Assembly: GCF_022835695.1 (NCBI RefSeq)
Contig: NZ_BQUV01000006.1
Coordinates: 1 to 64,000, forward strand
Length of the DNA: 64,000 nucleotides
Source of the DNA: Bradyrhizobium sp. Ce-3
Lineage (GTDB): Bacteria > Pseudomonadota > Alphaproteobacteria > Rhizobiales > Xanthobacteraceae
Reading direction: 5' to 3'
Positions 1-9,893 of the stretch are shown here, piece after piece. A model generated the notes under the pieces. It saw nothing but the letters and a program-made list of their open reading frames with translations. It did no database searches and had not been told where the DNA came from. Position 1 is the stretch's first letter. Every line of letters begins with the position of its first letter. A program made the position numbers and the translations under genes.

Positions 1-150
1 CGTCTTCTTCGCCAGCTGGCAGGTCGCATCAATCGACTTGACCAACCGCCAACCTGTCAGTGATGTGTCCGAACAAGTGTCAGCCATGTCTCCGGACTAA
101 ACATCCAGCCGGGCGATGACACCGATTACGGGGTGATATCGGGGGCCATA

Positions 151-1359
151 CTACTCCCCCGCCTGCAGCTTGCGCGGGGCGGGGAACAGCTCGGACGTGC
201 TGCCCTTGACGAAACGCGGCACCTCGATCGGGGTTTCGGCCTTGCTGAAGTCGAGTTCCTCGATGCGGCCGGCGCGCTTTTCGATCTTGTCGGCGGAGAT
301 CAGGATCTGCCGGACGTCTTCGTTGACCTGGCCGAAATGGGTCTGCAGCTTGAGCACGCGATCGCGCAGGCGGCCGAGATCATCACCAAGATGCATCACC
401 TCGTTGCGGATCTGGTCGGCGGCGTCGCGGATGCGGGCGTCTTTCAGGATCTGCTGCATCACCTGAATCGCCAGCATCAGCAGCGAGGGCGACACCAGCA
501 CGACGCGGGCGCGATAGGCCTTCTGGATCACGTCGTCGAAGCCGTCATGGATCTCGGCATAGACCGATTCCGACGGCACGAACATCAGCGCGGTGTCCTG
601 GGTCTCGCCCGGGATCAGGTATTTTTCGGCGATGTCGCTGACATGCTTCAGCACGTCGGCGCGCAGCCGCTGGCCGGCCGATTTGCGTTCCTCGTCGCTG
701 CGCGCATCGTGCAGCGCGGTCATCGCCTCCAGCGGGAATTTCGCGTCGATGCAGAGCGGGCGCTGGTCGGGCAGGAACACGACGCAGTCCGGCCGCTTGC
801 CCGACGTCAGCGTGTACTGGAACTCGAACGAGCCCTTCGGCATGCCGTCCTGGACGATCGCCTCCATCCGCGCCTGGCCGAACGCGCCGCGCGATTGCTT
901 GTTGGCGAGCACGTCGCGCAGGGTCGTGACCTGGGTGGTGAGCTCGCTGAGGTTCTTGTGGGCGTGATCGATGATGCCGAGCCGCTCGTGCAGCACGCGC
1001 AGCGAATCCATCGTGTTGCGCGTGGTCTGTTCCATCGACTGGCCGACCCGGTGGGTCACCGAATCCAGCCGCTCGTTGACCGCGCGGGCCATCTCGGCCT
1101 GCCGGCCGGCCAGTGCCTGCCCCATCGCGTCCACCCGCCCGGAGGCCTCGCTCTGGGCCCGCAGCATGTCGGCGAGCCGCTCCTCCAACTCGTCGGCGCG
1201 GATGGCCTGGGCCATCGCCAGTTCCGCGCCGCGCCGGCTGGCGCGCGCGATCACCATGGCGATCGCGAACAGCAGGATCAGCGCCAGCGCGCCAAGGCCG
1301 ATCAACGCGTCGGAGACGCGGACGGGAAGGTCGCCAATCGTGAGCAGAATCTCGTTCAT
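151..1359 (-). CDS. rmuC: DNA recombination protein RmuC homologue
   Basis: RmuC-family proteins are inner-membrane-anchored, nuclease-like proteins that limit recombination at inverted repeats. The protein has an N-terminal membrane segment (LIGLGALALILLFAIAMVIA), then a long charged coiled coil. The conserved RmuC domain fills the C-terminal half and includes VQDGMPKGSFEFQYTL and PDCVVFLPDQRPLCIDAKFP. The frame is open to 1422, but the ATG at 1359 (MNEILLTIGD) puts the membrane helix close to the N-terminus and is preferred, giving 402 residues. It is divergent from def across about 170 bp that should hold both promoters. The family is clear; the exact start is less certain. Confidence 0.9.
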   Translation of the reverse strand: MNEILLTIGDLPVRVSDALIGLGALALILLFAIAMVIARASRRGAELAMAQAIRADELEERLADMLRAQSEASGRVDAMGQALAGRQAEMARAVNERLDSVTHRVGQSMEQTTRNTMDSLRVLHERLGIIDHAHKNLSELTTQVTTLRDVLANKQSRGAFGQARMEAIVQDGMPKGSFEFQYTLTSGKRPDCVVFLPDQRPLCIDAKFPLEAMTALHDARSDEERKSAGQRLRADVLKHVSDIAEKYLIPGETQDTALMFVPSESVYAEIHDGFDDVIQKAYRARVVLVSPSLLMLAIQVMQQILKDARIRDAADQIRNEVMHLGDDLGRLRDRVLKLQTHFGQVNEDVRQILISADKIEKRAGRIEELDFSKAETPIEVPRFVKGSTSELFPAPRKLQAGE

Positions 1360-1529
1360 GCCGGCAGTTGTAGCCGATTCGGCGGGGCCATCGAACGAAA
1401 AGGGAACATTTATGGTAAACACTTCCTTAAATTTCTTGGTTAGCGTTGCGTAAAGAAACGTGGTTAAGGCCGTCTTAACCGGTTCCTGAACGCATTGACC
1501 GCATCAGGCCCGCAGCTTAAATCGCCGCC

Positions 1530-2057
1530 ATGGCTTTAAGAGAAATCATCATCCTGCCGGACAAGCAGCTGCGTCTGGTGTCGAAACCGATCGAGAAGGT
1601 GACGCCGGAGATCCGCAAGCTCGCCGACGACATGCTCGAGACCATGTATGACGCGCCCGGCATTGGGCTCGCGGCGATCCAGGTCGCGCAGCCGCTGCGG
1701 CTGATCACCATGGACCTCGCCAAGCGCGACGAGAACGGCGAGACCACGCCGCAGCCCCGGGTGTTCATCAATCCGGAGATCGTCTCGCATTCGGAAGAAC
1801 TGTCGGTCTACGAAGAGGGCTGCCTGTCGATCCCCGAATATTACGAGGAGGTCGAGCGCCCGGCGCGGGTGCGCCTGCGCTTCACCGACCTCGACGGCAA
1901 GCTGCACGAGGAGGATGCCGAGGGGCTCTACGCCACCTGCATCCAGCACGAGATCGATCATCTCAACGGCGTGCTGTTCGTGGACTATCTGTCGAAGCTG
2001 AAGCGCGACCGCGTCTTCAAGAAATTCGAGAAGGCCGCCAAGCGCGCGGCGGAGTAA
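1530..2057 (+). CDS. def: Peptide deformylase
   Basis: Removes the formyl group from the N-terminal methionine of new proteins; a cytosolic metalloenzyme. All three family motifs are visible in the 175 residues: [18 protein letters not shown] (metal-binding Cys) and QHEIDHLNG (HExxH metal site). Length is normal for the family. It is first in a def-fmt-truA plus-strand operon, 30 bp upstream of fmt, which makes the formylated initiator tRNA whose product Def processes. No anomalies were seen. Confidence 0.97.
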   Translation: MALREIIILPDKQLRLVSKPIEKVTPEIRKLADDMLETMYDAPGIGLAAIQVAQPLRLITMDLAKRDENGETTPQPRVFINPEIVSHSEELSVYEEGCLSIPEYYEEVERPARVRLRFTDLDGKLHEEDAEGLYATCIQHEIDHLNGVLFVDYLSKLKRDRVFKKFEKAAKRAAE

Positions 2058-2087
2058 CGCCACTCACTCTCGGAAGAAATCGATCGC

Positions 2088-3023
2088 ATGCCGCTTCGTC
2101 TGATCTTCATGGGCACGCCCGATTTCGCGGTGCCGACGCTGCTGGAGCTGGTGGCCCATGGTCATGAGGTCGTGGCCGTCTACACCCGCGCGCCGAAGCC
2201 GGGTGGCCGGCGCGGCCTGCAATTGCAGCCGACGCCGGTCGAGCAGGAGGCGCGCCGTCTCAGCATTCCCGTGCTGACGCCGAAGACCCTCAAAACGCCG
2301 GAAGCGCTCGAGGAGTTTCGCGCCCATGACGCGGACGCCGCGGTCGTCGTCGCCTATGGCATGATCCTGCCGCAGGCCATTCTCGATGCGCCGAAGCTCG
2401 GCTGCTTCAACCTGCATGCCTCGCTGCTGCCGCGCTGGCGCGGCGCCGCGCCGATCAACCGCGCCATCATGGCCGGCGATGCCGAGAGCGGCGTGATGGT
2501 GATGAAGATGGATGTCGGCCTCGACACCGGCGACGTCGCGATGGCCGAGCAGCTGCCGATCACCGACAGCATGACGGCATCCGACCTGCACGACGCGCTG
2601 GCGCCGCTCGGCGCCGATCTGATGGTGCGCGCGATGGGCGGGCTGCAGCGTGGCGGCTTGCAGCTGACCAGGCAGAGCGCGGACGGCGTCACCTACGCCG
2701 CCAAGATCGAGAAGGCCGAGGCGCGGATCGACTGGACCCAGCCGGCGCATGCGGTGCTGCGGCACATTCACGGGCTGTCGCCGTTCCCCGGCGCGTGGTG
2801 TGAGCTCGCCGGCGAAGGCGAGCCGGTGCGGCTGAAGATCCTGCGCTGCGAACTGGCGACGGGCTCGGGCCAACCGGGAGACGTGCTCGACGATAATCTT
2901 GCGATCGCCTGCGGCGACGGCGCGATCCGGATCCTCGAATTGCAGCGCGCCGGCAAGGCGCCGATGAAGGCGGCGGATTTCTTGCGCGGCACACCGCTGC
3001 AGCCGCCTGCGCGGCTCGGCTGA
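2088..3023 (+). CDS. fmt: Methionyl-tRNA formyltransferase
   Basis: Transfers a formyl group from 10-formyl-THF to Met-tRNA(fMet). The N-terminal formyltransferase fold starts [18 protein letters not shown]. The family hallmark [14 protein letters not shown] is at about residues 109-122, and the C-terminal OB-like tRNA-binding domain spans about 205-305 (starting near [12 protein letters not shown]). The 311 residues match the usual length. The stop codon shares one base with the truA start (TGATG), so the two are probably translationally coupled. Confidence 0.97.
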   Translation: MPLRLIFMGTPDFAVPTLLELVAHGHEVVAVYTRAPKPGGRRGLQLQPTPVEQEARRLSIPVLTPKTLKTPEALEEFRAHDADAAVVVAYGMILPQAILDAPKLGCFNLHASLLPRWRGAAPINRAIMAGDAESGVMVMKMDVGLDTGDVAMAEQLPITDSMTASDLHDALAPLGADLMVRAMGGLQRGGLQLTRQSADGVTYAAKIEKAEARIDWTQPAHAVLRHIHGLSPFPGAWCELAGEGEPVRLKILRCELATGSGQPGDVLDDNLAIACGDGAIRILELQRAGKAPMKAADFLRGTPLQPPARLG

Positions 3024-3760
3024 TGCCGCGCTACAAGCTCACCATCGAGTATGACGGCACGCCGTTCTCCGGCTGGCAGATCCAGGATACCGCGCCGACC
3101 GTGCAGGGTGCGCTGGAGACCGCGGTCAAGGCGATCTGCGGCGAGGACGCGCGCGTCCATGGCGCAGGGCGGACCGATGCCGGCGTGCATGCGCGCGGCC
3201 AGGTCGCGCATTGCGACATCGCCAAGCATTTTCCGCCCGGCCGCTTCCGCGACGGGTTGAACGCGCATCTGCGGCCGAACCCGATCGGCGTGCTCGCGGC
3301 CGACATCGTGCCGGACGATTTCGAGGCGCGGTTCTCGGCGACCAAGCGGCACTATCTCTATCGCATCACCAACACCCGCGCGAACCTCGCGCTCGACATC
3401 GGCCGGGTCTGGCGCGTGCCGCGGGCGCTCGATGCGGCGGCGATGCACACCGCCGCGCAGCGGTTGCTCGGCAAGCACGATTTCACCACCTTCCGCGACA
3501 CCGAGTGCCAGGCCAAGTCGCCGGAGAAGACGCTCGATCAGCTCGACGTCACGCGCGAGGGCGATGCCATCAGCATCGTCACATCGGCGCGCTCGTTCCT
3601 GCACAGCCAGGTGCGCTCGATGGTCGGCTCGCTGGTCTGGGTCGGCGAGGGCCGCTGGAGCGCGGACGATCTGTTTGCCGCGCTCACGGCCCGCAACCGC
3701 GCCGCCTGCGGCCCCGTCGCGCCGCCGGACGGGCTCTATCTGATGCGGGTGGATTACTAG
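3023..3760 (+). CDS. truA: tRNA pseudouridine synthase A
   Basis: Makes pseudouridine at positions 38-40 of the tRNA anticodon stem-loop. The catalytic aspartate lies in [14 protein letters not shown] near residue 51, and the family start [16 protein letters not shown] is intact. The 245 residues are a normal length. It is the last gene of def-fmt-truA and is followed within 15 bp by a long palindromic repeat that could act as the operon terminator. Confidence 0.97.
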   Translation: MPRYKLTIEYDGTPFSGWQIQDTAPTVQGALETAVKAICGEDARVHGAGRTDAGVHARGQVAHCDIAKHFPPGRFRDGLNAHLRPNPIGVLAADIVPDDFEARFSATKRHYLYRITNTRANLALDIGRVWRVPRALDAAAMHTAAQRLLGKHDFTTFRDTECQAKSPEKTLDQLDVTREGDAISIVTSARSFLHSQVRSMVGSLVWVGEGRWSADDLFAALTARNRAACGPVAPPDGLYLMRVDY

Positions 3761-3774
3761 GCGACCCGAATGAT

Positions 3775-3856
3775 CTGTAGGATGGGTGGAGCGAAGCGAT
3801 ACCCATCATCTCGCCACGAAGGCGATGGGTATCGCTGCGCTCCACCCATCCTACAG
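3775..3856. repeat. Palindromic intergenic repeat after truA
   Basis: Two arms of about 33 bases (3775-3807 and 3824-3856) are near-perfect reverse complements. The motif GGATGGGTGGAGCGAAGCGA reads inward from the left arm. The unit sits immediately after the truA stop. As RNA it would form a long hairpin, so it may terminate transcription or protect the mRNA 3' end. It resembles REP/BIME-type elements. Confidence 0.85.
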
Positions 3857-3946
3857 ACTGTATCTGGTATGGGCGAACGACTAGCGACCCCAACCCCTAC
3901 TGTGCATGGGGTTGTTTTCGATGTTTTTGTCCAGCCAACTGGCTGA

Positions 3947-5101
3947 TCACCCGAAATACCTGTCCAGCACGCCGCGATAGACCTTCGTCAGCTTCTCCAG
4001 ATCAGCCACCGGCGTGCGCTCGTCGATCTGGTGCATGGTCTGGCCGACCAGGCCGAATTCGATCACCGGGCAATAGCTGGAGATGAAGCGCGCATCCGAG
4101 GTGCCGCCTGAGGTCGACAGCTCCGGCTTGCGGCCGGTGACCTCCTCGATCGCGGCGACCGCGAGGTCGGTGAATGGTCCGGGCTGGGTCACGAACACGT
4201 TCGAGTTCGACGGTTGCCAGTCGATGTGGGCGCGGATGCGATTGCCGCAGGCCTTCACCAGCCGTGCGTCGACCAGCTGCCGCAGGCTCTCCTGGGTGTG
4301 GTTGTCGTTGTAGCGGATGTTGAACTTGGCGCGCGCCTGGCCGGGGATCACATTGCCGGCGGTGTTGCCGACATCGACCGTGGTGAATTCGAGGTTGCTG
4401 GCCTGGAATTGCGCGCTGCCGTGATCGAGCGGCTCGTCGCTCAGCGCCACGATCAGCCGCGAGATGTCCGGCACCGGATTCGAGGCGCGGTGCGGATAGG
4501 CGACGTGGCCCTGCACGCCATCGACGATGAGCGTGCCGGACTGCGAGCCGCGCCGGCCGATCTTGATCATGTCGCCGAGCACCTCGACATTGGAGGGCTC
4601 GCCGAGCACGCAATGGTCGAACTTCTCGCCGCGCTCGGCGCACCACTTCAACAGCTTGACGGTGCCGTTGATCGAGACGTCTTCCTCGTCGCCGGTGATC
4701 AGGAACGAGATCGAGCCGTTAGGCTTGCCATCGTGGTCGCCGAGATATTGCAGCACGGCGGCGACGCTGCAGGCGATGCCGCCCTTCATGTCGACGGCGC
4801 CGCGGCCGTAGAGATAGCCGTCCTTCACCTCGCCGGAGAAAGCGCCGAGCGTCCACGCCGATTCATCGCCGGGCGGCACCACGTCGGTGTGGCCGGCGAA
4901 GGTGATATGCGGCACTGAGTTGCCGATGCGGGCATAGAGGTTGTCGATGTCGGCGGTGCCGGGCTCGGAGAACGTCACGCGGTGGACGTCGAAGCCGGCG
5001 GCTTTCAGCAGGCCTTCGAGCACGCCAAGCGCGCCGGCGTCGGCCGGGGTGACGGAGGGGCAGCGAACCAGATCGCGGGTAATGGAGACGGCATCACTCA
5101 T
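3947..5101 (-). CDS. dapE: Succinyl-diaminopimelate desuccinylase
   Basis: Hydrolyses N-succinyl-LL-diaminopimelate in the lysine/meso-DAP pathway. It is an M20-family dizinc enzyme: the metal ligands sit in [12 protein letters not shown] and [10 protein letters not shown], the catalytic glutamate is in TGDEED, and a C-terminal ligand histidine is in [13 protein letters not shown]. The 384 residues are a standard length. It is on the same strand as dapD about 0.85 kb upstream, with a DUF805 membrane protein gene between them. DapD makes the succinylated intermediate that leads to this substrate. Confidence 0.96.
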   Translation of the reverse strand: MSDAVSITRDLVRCPSVTPADAGALGVLEGLLKAAGFDVHRVTFSEPGTADIDNLYARIGNSVPHITFAGHTDVVPPGDESAWTLGAFSGEVKDGYLYGRGAVDMKGGIACSVAAVLQYLGDHDGKPNGSISFLITGDEEDVSINGTVKLLKWCAERGEKFDHCVLGEPSNVEVLGDMIKIGRRGSQSGTLIVDGVQGHVAYPHRASNPVPDISRLIVALSDEPLDHGSAQFQASNLEFTTVDVGNTAGNVIPGQARAKFNIRYNDNHTQESLRQLVDARLVKACGNRIRAHIDWQPSNSNVFVTQPGPFTDLAVAAIEEVTGRKPELSTSGGTSDARFISSYCPVIEFGLVGQTMHQIDERTPVADLEKLTKVYRGVLDRYFG

Positions 5102-5150
5102 GCCACTCGCTTAACACGTCACACCGCTGCTGGACCAGCTTTGTGCGGCG

Positions 5151-5738
5151 TCATTCGAGCTCACTCTGCTGATCCCAGCCCTGCGTGGAGCGCGACCAGC
5201 TGCCGCGGTCGCCGCCGCGGCTCACATGGGTTTTTCCCAGCGGATTGCGACCATAGCGATTGGGGTAGGAGGTGCCTCGCAGAAAAGCGAGCTCGATGAA
5301 GCCCCAGATATAAAGCACGAAGACGATCGTGCCGGCGGCTATCACCCAATAGGATTCATCGGGAAGCCGGCCGCCGAACTGGCTCATCAGACCCGGGATC
5401 GCAAAGAACGGGATCATCCACCAGCCGCTCTTGTCGCGGTCGTGCAGGCGCTTGATCGAGACCGCGATATAGACCCAGACGAACAGCACCGTTCCGCTGG
5501 CCTTGGCCACCAGTGTCGGCACGCCGGCCCAGGTCAGGGATTTGTAGCTGTCCGGGTCGAATGCCCGGAAGATGTCCTCGACATTGAAGCTGAAGGACGC
5601 GTCCTTGCCGCCAAGGCCCGCAACAATCACCAGCGCGGCCAGGAACGCCATCCAGCATACGATGATCAGGCCGCCGAGCCAGAATTTGGCCCGGTTGATG
5701 CGGCCCTTGAAGCCGAACAGGTAATTGGCCCAGTCCAT
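5151..5738 (-). CDS. DUF805 family inner-membrane protein
   Basis: The 195-residue protein starts with the DUF805 signature MDWANYLFGFKGRINRAKFW and has about four hydrophobic helices (near residues 23-43, 75-95, 105-120 and 130-150). The typical motif IKRLHDRDKSGWW lies between helices 2 and 3. The C-terminal tail of about 45 residues is hydrophilic and cytosolic-looking. The function of DUF805 proteins is unknown. It lies between dapE and dapD on the same strand, which may reflect chromosomal position more than a shared role. Confidence 0.88.
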   Translation of the reverse strand: MDWANYLFGFKGRINRAKFWLGGLIIVCWMAFLAALVIVAGLGGKDASFSFNVEDIFRAFDPDSYKSLTWAGVPTLVAKASGTVLFVWVYIAVSIKRLHDRDKSGWWMIPFFAIPGLMSQFGGRLPDESYWVIAAGTIVFVLYIWGFIELAFLRGTSYPNRYGRNPLGKTHVSRGGDRGSWSRSTQGWDQQSELE

Positions 5739-5820
5739 GGAAATGATCTCCGGGCCGCGGCAATTTTTCGCGGCCCGGAGTTATGTCGGCTTCGAACGGA
5801 TATTGGTTCGATGTCGGACC

Positions 5821-5922
5821 CGTCACCCTGAGGAGCGCGAAGCGCGTCTCGAAGGGTGAACGGCCACCAGCCGGGCCGTCGACCCTTCGAGACGGCCGCT
5901 GCGCGGCCTCCTCAGGGTGACG
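5821..5922. repeat. Palindromic repeat (CACCCTGAGGAG family)
   Basis: An imperfect inverted repeat of about 100 bp begins CGTCACCCTGAGGAG and ends with the complementary CTCCTCAGGGTGACG. Internal arms contain CTCGAAGGGT and ACCCTTCGAG. It fills the gap between the DUF805 gene and dapD. It is a REP-like element, and the sequence differs from the other repeat families in this window. Confidence 0.85.
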
Positions 5923-5952
5923 GTAATGGATTGTCGCGGCGTGCGGCGCCGA

Positions 5953-6798
5953 TCAGTCCCGCAGCAGCTCGTTGATGCTGGTCTTGGCGCGGGTGCGCTC
6001 GTCGACGCGCTTGACGATCACGGCGCAGGCGGTGGCCGGGCCCGGCTGGCCGTTCTTCAGCGGCTTGGCCGGCAGCGTGCCGGGCACCACGACGGCATAT
6101 TCCGGGACTTCGCCGACGAAGATCTCGCCGGTCTCGCGGTCGACGATCTTGGTCGAGGCGCCGAGGAACACGCCCATCGACAGCACCGCGCCCCTGCGCA
6201 CGATCACACCCTCGGCGACCTCCGAGCGCGCGCCGATGAAGCAGTCGTCCTCGACGATCACGGGCTCGGCCTGCAGCGGCTCCAGCACGCCGCCGATGCC
6301 GACGCCGCCGGAGATGTGCACGCGCTTGCCGATCTGGGCGCAGGAGCCGACCGTCGACCAGGTGTCGATCATGGTGGCTTCATCGACGTAAGCGCCGAGG
6401 TTGACGAACGAGGGCATCAGCACGACGTTCCTGGCGATGAAGGCCGAGCGGCGCACGATCGCCCCCGGCACCGCGCGGAAGCCGGCGTCGCGGAAGCGGT
6501 TCTCTCCCCAGCCCTCGAACTTCGAGGGCACCTTGTCCCACCACGAGGCCTTGCCCGGGCCGCCCGAGATCTGGCCCATGTCGTTGAGGCGGAACGAGAG
6601 CAGCACCGCCTTCTTCAGCCACTGATTGACCTTCCACTTGCCGCTCGCCTCGCGCTCGGCGACGCGGGCCTCGCCCTTGTCGAGCAGCTCCAGCGCGTGA
6701 TCGACCGCCTCGCGGACCTCGCCCTTGGTCGAGGTCGAGATGCCTTCGCGGGCGTCGAACGCAGTGTTGACGGTGGTTTCGAGGGCGGACAGCGACAT
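5953..6798 (-). CDS. dapD: Tetrahydrodipicolinate N-succinyltransferase
   Basis: Succinylates 2,3,4,5-tetrahydropyridine-2,6-dicarboxylate using succinyl-CoA in the lysine/DAP pathway. The 281 residues show a helical N-terminal domain, then a left-handed beta-helix of hexapeptide repeats (about 100-220, for example [12 protein letters not shown] and [15 protein letters not shown]). The C-terminal acyl-CoA-binding part includes [13 protein letters not shown]. It starts at ATG 6798 in front of a region with part of a palindromic repeat. It pairs functionally with dapE downstream. Confidence 0.97.
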   Translation of the reverse strand: MSLSALETTVNTAFDAREGISTSTKGEVREAVDHALELLDKGEARVAEREASGKWKVNQWLKKAVLLSFRLNDMGQISGGPGKASWWDKVPSKFEGWGENRFRDAGFRAVPGAIVRRSAFIARNVVLMPSFVNLGAYVDEATMIDTWSTVGSCAQIGKRVHISGGVGIGGVLEPLQAEPVIVEDDCFIGARSEVAEGVIVRRGAVLSMGVFLGASTKIVDRETGEIFVGEVPEYAVVVPGTLPAKPLKNGQPGPATACAVIVKRVDERTRAKTSINELLRD

Positions 6799-6891
6799 CG
6801 GGACGATCCTTGGACGTATCGGGGATAGGACGGGAGTTTGCAGGGCCTTTTCGGGATCTGAGGCCGCCGAGTCAAGACTGACGCGGGTGTG

Positions 6892-6925
6892 TAGCCGGGA
6901 TGAAGCGCAGCGTAATCCGGGTTAC
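6892..6925. repeat. Short palindromic repeat overlapping a stop codon
   Basis: A 34-bp imperfect inverted repeat runs from GTAGCCGGGATGAAG to GTAATCCGGGTTAC. It is related to the repeat at 9802-9884. Its right end contains the TAA stop codon (minus strand, 6922-6924) of the HAD nucleotidase gene, so the repeat contributes the end of that reading frame. Confidence 0.7.
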
Positions 6926-7611
6926 GGCTTCAGCCGCTGCAGGAAGGCGGTGAGATCGTCCGTGACGTGGTCGACATGAGCGGCGTCGCGGCCTTCGAGC
7001 TCCCAGGTCTCGCGCACCACCTCCTGGCTGCCGTCGGGCACCACAAGCACGGTGGTCATGCCGAGCTCATGCGGCACCACCAGATTACGCGCGAGGTCCT
7101 CGAACATCGCAGCCTTCGCCGGGTCGACGTCGTGCAGTTTGAGAAACTTCTGGTAGGTCTGCGGCGCCGGCTTCGGTTCGAGATCGGCGGCGATGATGTC
7201 GAACACGCCGTCGAAATGATTGGAGATGCCGAGCCGGCCGAGCACCGCATCGACATGGTCGACCGAGCCGTTGGTCAGGATCAGCTTGCGCCCCGGCAGT
7301 TTTGCGATCGCAGCCCCCATCGCCGGATTCGGCTGCAACGGCGAGTGGTCGATCTTGTGCACATAGGCGAGGTAGTCGTCGGCCTTAACGCCGTGCTCGG
7401 TCATCATGCCGCGCATCGTGGTGCCGTAGCGCAGGTAATAGTCCTTCTGCAGCCGCCGTGCTTCCTCGGGCGAGATATTCAGCCAGTTGCCGACGAACTC
7501 GCCGATCCGCGCATCGACCTGCTGCCACAGATTGACGTGATGCGGGTACAGCGTGTTGTCGAGGTCGAACACCCAGATCTCGACATGGCCGAAGCTGCGG
7601 GGAGTTTTCAT
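6922..7611 (-). CDS. HAD-family pyrimidine 5'-nucleotidase
   Basis: A HAD-superfamily phosphatase of the SDT1-like pyrimidine 5'-nucleotidase group. Motif I is FDLDNTLYP at about residues 15-23, motif II is LILTNGS, and later motifs are in KPAPQTYQKFL and MFEDLARNL. The frame continues to 7644, but those extra residues (MGPGLRRDDS) are encoded by an intergenic palindromic repeat. The ATG at 7611 (MKTPRSFGHVEIW) is therefore preferred, giving 229 residues. Substrate is inferred from the subfamily only. Confidence 0.88.
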   Translation of the reverse strand: MKTPRSFGHVEIWVFDLDNTLYPHHVNLWQQVDARIGEFVGNWLNISPEEARRLQKDYYLRYGTTMRGMMTEHGVKADDYLAYVHKIDHSPLQPNPAMGAAIAKLPGRKLILTNGSVDHVDAVLGRLGISNHFDGVFDIIAADLEPKPAPQTYQKFLKLHDVDPAKAAMFEDLARNLVVPHELGMTTVLVVPDGSQEVVRETWELEGRDAAHVDHVTDDLTAFLQRLKP

Positions 7612-7617
7612 GATGCT

Positions 7618-7757
7618 GTCGTCCCGGCGAAGGCCGGGACCCATACGCCGCGGCGGCTATTGGTGAACCTGGTGTGAGTCGGCTTTGATTTTGTGGTCAT
7701 CGACGGTGAACAAAACTCAGCATGGTGGTTATGGGTCCCGGCCTTCGCCGGGACGAC
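7618..7757. repeat. Paired 27-bp inverted repeats
   Basis: The left arm (7618-7644, starting GTCGTCCCGGCGAAGGCCGG) and right arm (7731-7757) are exact reverse complements separated by 86 bp. Each arm is itself palindromic around CCCGGCGAAGGCCGGG. This is a classic REP-type pair. It lies between the HAD nucleotidase and DUF1036 genes and creates misleading ORF extensions, such as the stretch GVWVPAFAGTT. Confidence 0.9.
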
Positions 7758-7782
7758 GGTTGTGTACGCGGCGCCATTGTCT

Positions 7783-8829
7783 TCACGGCATCGCAAAGCG
7801 CAGCGTCTTGCCGCCGCTGGTCATGTCGACGGTGGTGAAGCCGAGTGCGGTGAGGCCGCGCGTCGCGCAGTCGCCCTGCTCGTTGACCTCGAACTTGCTG
7901 TCGCGGGTGCAGAGCTGCACCGCGCCGCCCCAGTTCAGCGGCTTGTCCTTGATGCGGATGGCGCGGTTGTCACCGTCGACCGCCTCGGCGAAGGAATAGA
8001 TCTGCTTCGGCGCGCCCGTGACGTCCGGATGCAGGCACTTGCCGGGATCGATCCGATACCAGCCGCGGCTGGTTACCGCCTTGCCGTCGTCGGTCGCAAC
8101 CGCCGCCATCACCTTGTGCGGCGTGTCGTTGCACCAGGTCAGCCCGCTCGGCGACGGCTTCTGCACGGCGTCGACCATGGTGGTGAAGAAGTTCGGCGAC
8201 TGCACGATGTCGCTGGCGAGGCCGCGGCTCCTGAGGAACGCCGACAGCGCGCTCTGGGTCTTCGGCCCGTCGACGCCGTCGATCGGCGCCGCGTCGTAGC
8301 CCGCGATCACCAACAGGCGCTGGATGCCGGCGAGCCGCGCCTGCTCGTCGTCATATTCGCTGTCTTCGGCGAGGTAGGCGACGAGATTGCCGTCATCGGT
8401 CTGTGTCGGCGTGATCTGGGTGAATTGCGCCGGCGTCTGGCCGGAGCGGCATTGCCGCGCGGCGGCGATCACGAAATTGTCCTGCGCGACGCAGAGCGTG
8501 TCGGTGCCATTCTGCGGGATCGGCGATGCGCCATAGACGCCGAGCGCGCGGGCATTGAGCAGCACGCGGTCGGCGGTCAGCGCGCCCTGCACCACGACCC
8601 GGCAGGTCGCCGGATCGATCCGGAACCAGCCGCGTGTCGCGGTCGCGGCCTTGTCGTCGATGCCGATCGCGGCCTCGATCACATAGCTCATGCGGTTGCA
8701 CAGCTTGAGGTCGGCATGCGCCGGCGCCGCGGAGAACAGGAACGACACCAGCGCGGCCGGCAGCGACATCGCGAGCCGTGCCGCCTGCGACCGGCGAGGG
8801 ATCCTCGCCGTGTGTCCCGCGTCTGCCAT
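7783..8829 (-). CDS. Exported protein with two DUF1036 domains
   Basis: The 348-residue protein has a signal peptide ending near SAAPAHA. Two DUF1036 copies follow: about residues 40-135 (LKLCNRMSYVIEAAIG, TRGWFRIDPATCR) and about 230-348 (WCNDTPHKVMAAVATD, SRGWYRIDPGKC). The segment between them, about 155-205, resembles a peptidoglycan-binding-like fold (AGYDAAPIDGVDGPKTQSAL). Its start overlaps the argB stop by one base, so the pair is probably coupled. The function of DUF1036 is not established; a periplasmic, cell-wall-facing role is inferred from the middle domain. Confidence 0.87.
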   Translation of the reverse strand: MADAGHTARIPRRSQAARLAMSLPAALVSFLFSAAPAHADLKLCNRMSYVIEAAIGIDDKAATATRGWFRIDPATCRVVVQGALTADRVLLNARALGVYGASPIPQNGTDTLCVAQDNFVIAAARQCRSGQTPAQFTQITPTQTDDGNLVAYLAEDSEYDDEQARLAGIQRLLVIAGYDAAPIDGVDGPKTQSALSAFLRSRGLASDIVQSPNFFTTMVDAVQKPSPSGLTWCNDTPHKVMAAVATDDGKAVTSRGWYRIDPGKCLHPDVTGAPKQIYSFAEAVDGDNRAIRIKDKPLNWGGAVQLCTRDSKFEVNEQGDCATRGLTALGFTTVDMTSGGKTLRFAMP

Positions 8830-9722
8830 TACTTATGGATCAGCGTGCCGGTGCCCTGGTTGGTGAAGAGCTCGAGCAGCACCGCGTGCTGGGTCTTGCC
8901 GTCGATGATCACGACGCCCTGCACGCCCTGTTCGAGCGCGTAGATGCAGGTCTCGACCTTCGGGATCATGCCGCCGGAGATCGTGCCGTCGGCGATCAGC
9001 TTGCGGGCCTCCTTGATCGACAGGTCCGGAATCAGCTTCTTGGACTTGTCGAGCACGCCGGGCACGTCGGTCAGCAGCAGCAGGCGCTTGGCCTTCAGCG
9101 CGCCCGCGATCGCGCCGGCAAAGGTGTCGGCGTTGATGTTGAGCGTCTGGCCGTCCTGCGAGGTCGCCAGCGGCGCCAGCACCGGGATCAGCTCATAGCC
9201 GATCAGCTGATTGAGCAGCGTGAGGTCGACCTTCTCGGGGTCGCCGACGAAGCCGAGATCGACCGCCTTCTCGATGTTGGAATCGGGATCGACCATGGTG
9301 CGCGTCGTCTTCGACGCCTTCACCATGTTGCCGTCCTTGCCGGAGAGGCCCACGGCCTTGCCGCCGGCCTCGTTGATGTAGCCGACGATCTGCTTGTTGA
9401 CCGAGCCCGCCAGCACCATCTCGACGATCTCGATGGTGGCGGCATCGGTGATGCGCAGGCCGGCTGCGAATTCCGACTGGATGCCGAGCCGCTTCAGCAT
9501 GGTCGCGATCTGCGGACCGCCGCCATGCACGACCACCGGGTTGATCGCGGTCTGCTCCAGCAGCACGATGTCGCGCGCGAACGCCTTGGCGGTGTCCTCG
9601 GCGCCCATGGCATGGCCGCCGTATTTGATGACGATGGTTTCCTCGTCATATTCCTGCATGTGCGGCAGCGCCTCGGACAGGATGCGGGCCTGATCGAGCG
9701 GGCTGATCTGCTGGTCGGTCAT
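8829..9722 (-). CDS. argB: Acetylglutamate kinase
   Basis: Phosphorylates N-acetyl-L-glutamate in arginine biosynthesis. The amino-acid-kinase fold is clear: the phosphate-binding [11 protein letters not shown] at about residues 29-39, VVHGGGPQI at about 62-70, and [20 protein letters not shown] near 200. The 297 residues match the family. It follows the DUF423 gene on the same strand after a palindromic repeat, and its stop overlaps the DUF1036 start. Confidence 0.97.
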   Translation of the reverse strand: MTDQQISPLDQARILSEALPHMQEYDEETIVIKYGGHAMGAEDTAKAFARDIVLLEQTAINPVVVHGGGPQIATMLKRLGIQSEFAAGLRITDAATIEIVEMVLAGSVNKQIVGYINEAGGKAVGLSGKDGNMVKASKTTRTMVDPDSNIEKAVDLGFVGDPEKVDLTLLNQLIGYELIPVLAPLATSQDGQTLNINADTFAGAIAGALKAKRLLLLTDVPGVLDKSKKLIPDLSIKEARKLIADGTISGGMIPKVETCIYALEQGVQGVVIIDGKTQHAVLLELFTNQGTGTLIHK

Positions 9723-9801
9723 GGGGCTGGTCTCATCGTCAGCGGGGGGACGGGCGCGGTTCTATCCGATTGCCGGGCAGGGCGCAAAGCGGGACGTATT
9801 C

Positions 9802-9884
9802 GTAACCCGGATGGAGCGAAGCGCAATCCGGGAATCGTGCCGCGGATGCAGGTCCCGGATTTCGCTGCGCGGCATCCGGGCTAC
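9802..9884. repeat. Palindromic repeat between argB and DUF423 gene
   Basis: The left arm GTAACCCGGATGGAGCGAAG and right arm ending GCATCCGGGCTAC form an imperfect inverted repeat of about 83 bp. It is a fuller member of the same family as the short repeat at 6892-6925. Confidence 0.82.
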
Positions 9885-9893
9885 GCTACAGGG

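Noticed and set aside
1-150. The first 150 bp before the rmuC stop.
   Set aside because: No gene, repeat or hairpin that I can support; left unannotated.
133-1443. A 436-codon plus-strand frame covering rmuC.
   Set aside because: It is antisense to a well-recognised RmuC domain and encodes a low-complexity Arg/His/Gln-rich product.
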